Below are positions 12,769 through 14,153 of a stretch of DNA of 14,153 nt, piece after piece. The stretch covers positions 1 through 14,153 of the forward strand of contig JAGHAC010000022.1 in the NCBI GenBank assembly GCA_021161645.1, in the 5' to 3' direction. This DNA is from a bacterium. GTDB taxonomy: Bacteria; Patescibacteriota; Minisyncoccia; Minisyncoccales; PEYH01. The notes under the pieces are model-generated. The model was given only the letters and a program-made list of their open reading frames with translations, made no database searches and was not told where the DNA came from. Every line of letters starts with the position of its first letter. Position 1 is the stretch's first letter. Position numbers and translations under genes: made by a program.

Positions 12769-14153
12769 TTAAAGATGGGCTTTTGATTTCTTAATCTTAA
12801 ACTCTTTTCTTTCTTTGAATTCCTGTTGCTTTCCAAAATTCCATTGAGAAACTGGCCTTAGGTATCCTACTACCCGAGAATAAACTTCGCAGGGTTGCTT
12901 AACTGTGCATTTAGGACAATAAAAATGTTCTCCAGCGATATAGCCATGAACCGGACAAATGGAAAATGTTGGAGTGATAGTGATATAAGGAAGTTTAAAC
13001 TGCTCAAAGACCTTTTTTACGAGCGCCTTTACTGTATCCACATTCGGTGCTTTTTCTCCTAAAAATATATGAAAAACCGTACCCCCTGTATACTTGCACT
13101 GAAGGTCATCTTGAAATTTGAGCGCTTCAAACAAATCATCGGTAAAGTTCACGGGTAGTTGAGTAGAATTTGTATAATAGGGAACTTTCTTTGTTCCAGC
13201 GGTAATAATATCTGGATATTTTTCTCTATCTTTTTGGGCAAGGCGATATGTGGTAGATTCTGCTGGCGTAGCTTCAAGGTTATAAATATTTCCTGTCTCT
13301 TTCTGGTATTTTACTAATCTTTTTCTCATAAAATCCATCACCTCTAAAGCAAACTTCCTTCCTCGTCTTGTGGCAATATCTTCTCCTAAGAAATTCAAAA
13401 GGGCTTCGTTCATTCCTATAAGTCCTATAGTTGAGAAATGGTTTGCCCAGTATTGACCACGAGCCTTTTTAATACCAGAAAGATAATGTTTTGAATAAGG
13501 ATAAAGTCCTTTTTCTATAAAATTCTCTACTGTTTTTCTTTTTATTTCTAAACTCTCTTTTGCTAAATCCATCATTTTTCCTAAACGTTCAAAGAATTCT
13601 TTTTTTGTTTTGGAGAGATAGCCTATTCTCGGAAGATTAATGGTAACAACGCCGATACTTCCTGTTAAAGAGCCGCTACCAAATAATCCGCCTCCTCCTC
13701 GATTATAAAGTTCTGTAAGATTAAGCCTAAGCCGGCAACAATTATGAGTGATTATACCATTGGCTAATTGAAAAGCGTGATCTTTGCTATCTATCTCAAA
13801 ATCATATACATAGCCTGTATATTTTTCTTTTTCGATTTTGACAATCTTCACCCCATAGAAATCGCCGTAGTCCTTATATTTAGCGCTTTTTCCTTTCTTT
13901 AAGCCAAAATAAGATCTCAACCACTCAGGAAAATCAGCCGTTATATGTAAAGTATATCCTGTTTTTTCTTTTGCGCCTGTGCGGTTTTTACTGCTGTATT
14001 TAGTTGCATTCACCCCTACTCCCTTGGCAAGGATAAAAATATCTTCTATCAGTTCGCCGTTGCCAAGGTGAATTACAATATTATTTCTTTGTTTCAAAAC
14101 GCTACCATCGCTTTCTATTATCCCAACCAAAACCCCTTTTCTAAAATCTATAG
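12769..14153 (-). CDS. nrdD: Anaerobic (class III) ribonucleotide reductase NrdD, intein-interrupted, 5' end beyond window
   Basis: This is the C-terminal part of the enzyme that reduces ribonucleoside triphosphates to deoxyribonucleotides without oxygen. The frame is open to the right edge, so the N-terminal NrdD and intein parts are missing. Counting residues from the TTG at 14130, 1-130 are intein and 131-453 are NrdD, starting CCRLRLNLTELYNRGGGG. Conserved stretches include INLPRIGYLSKT, NLEATPAESTTYRLA, STQLPVNFTDDLFEAL and TGGTVFHIFLGE. The metal site is CPVH...CPKC (Cys392, His395, Cys405, Cys408), with Cys414 nearby. The glycyl-radical motif RVVGYLRPVSQWNFGKQQEF is at 419-438, with Gly422 as the radical site. 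The second cysteine of CCR (132) probably matches the substrate thiyl-radical cysteine of GCR motifs in other NrdDs. The TTG is not a real start; it lies inside the intein. Confidence 0.95.
   Translation of the reverse strand, partial: IDFRKGVLVGIIESDGSVLKQRNNIVIHLGNGELIEDIFILAKGVGVNATKYSSKNRTGAKEKTGYTLHITADFPEWLRSYFGLKKGKSAKYKDYGDFYGVKIVKIEKEKYTGYVYDFEIDSKDHAFQLANGIITHNCCRLRLNLTELYNRGGGGLFGSGSLTGSIGVVTINLPRIGYLSKTKKEFFERLGKMMDLAKESLEIKRKTVENFIEKGLYPYSKHYLSGIKKARGQYWANHFSTIGLIGMNEALLNFLGEDIATRRGRKFALEVMDFMRKRLVKYQKETGNIYNLEATPAESTTYRLAQKDREKYPDIITAGTKKVPYYTNSTQLPVNFTDDLFEALKFQDDLQCKYTGGTVFHIFLGEKAPNVDTVKALVKKVFEQFKLPYITITPTFSICPVHGYIAGEHFYCPKCTVKQPCEVYSRVVGYLRPVSQWNFGKQQEFKERKEFKIKKSKAHL
13741..14153 (-). 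mobile_element. Intein (C-terminal portion, LAGLIDADG homing-endonuclease type) in NrdD
   Basis: This in-frame protein intron removes itself from the NrdD precursor after translation. Read from the right edge, DFRKGVLVGIIESDGSV is a LAGLIDADG-type helix, most likely the second of the pair since only about 95 residues separate it from the splicing block. Block F is GYVYDFEIDSKDHAF (106-120 from the TTG at 14130, with Asp110 and His118), and block G is NGIITHN followed by Cys131 of NrdD. The penultimate His129, terminal Asn130 and Cys+1 are all in place, so C-terminal cleavage and splicing should work. The N-terminal splice junction and first endonuclease motif lie beyond the window. Base composition does not visibly differ from the host gene. 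Confidence 0.93.

Noticed and set aside
13741..14130. Independent start of nrdD at the TTG at 14130
   Set aside because: The frame continues without a stop to the window edge, and the TTG codes for Leu inside the LAGLIDADG helix of the intein, so it is not a gene start.

Overview
This 14.2-kb window is AT-rich and densely packed, and every gene I can support is on the minus strand, so transcription runs from the right edge to the left. The content suggests a Candidate Phyla Radiation (Patescibacteria) bacterium, probably of the Parcubacteria group. The pointers are an ECF-type sigma factor followed by a single-pass protein resembling DUF5667 anti-sigma proteins, a small membrane-anchored protein of a type I associate with CPR genomes, a small undecaprenol/diacylglycerol kinase, an anaerobic class III ribonucleotide reductase with an intein, and a near absence of Shine-Dalgarno sequences. 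TGA acts as a normal stop in at least one gene (in an ATGA overlap), so the UGA=Gly code of SR1/Gracilibacteria does not apply. The lineage is inferred from gene types, not from a marker-gene tree.

Layout from right to left, in transcription order: (1) nrdD (cut by the window edge and carrying the C-terminal part of a LAGLIDADG intein), nrdG and a comEC-like gene are packed with no gap or with overlap (14153-10619). (2) A carbohydrate group follows: a cytoplasmic GH1 glycosidase, a 10-TM EamA/DMT transporter, a membrane-anchored clan-A glycoside hydrolase and a DagK-type lipid kinase (10576-7065). A good promoter sits directly in front of the GH1 gene. (3) A proteostasis pair follows: an HtrA-type membrane-anchored protease with one PDZ domain, and a ClpB-type disaggregase with its own near-consensus promoter and a strong intrinsic terminator (7018-2899). 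(4) A regulatory block ends the window: a membrane-anchored hypothetical protein, a winged-helix regulator, an ECF sigma factor and a putative membrane anti-sigma protein (2819-117). The spacers here carry short repeats that look like operator or DnaA-box-like sites.

The groups make functional sense. NrdD/NrdG make deoxyribonucleotides anaerobically and ComEC could import DNA. The anchored hydrolase, transporter and cytosolic GH1 enzyme could form a small glycan-use route, with DagK recycling the lipid carrier. HtrA and ClpB handle damaged protein outside and inside the membrane. The sigma/anti-sigma pair next to a winged-helix regulator looks like an envelope-signal switch.

The observations I would follow up first are: the intein placed immediately before the presumed thiyl-radical cysteine of NrdD; a ClpC-like LGF loop in a protein that otherwise looks like ClpB; and three tandem 11-bp repeats containing DnaA-box-like 9-mers in front of the sigma-factor gene. 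I found no CRISPR array, rRNA, tRNA, transposase or prophage gene.
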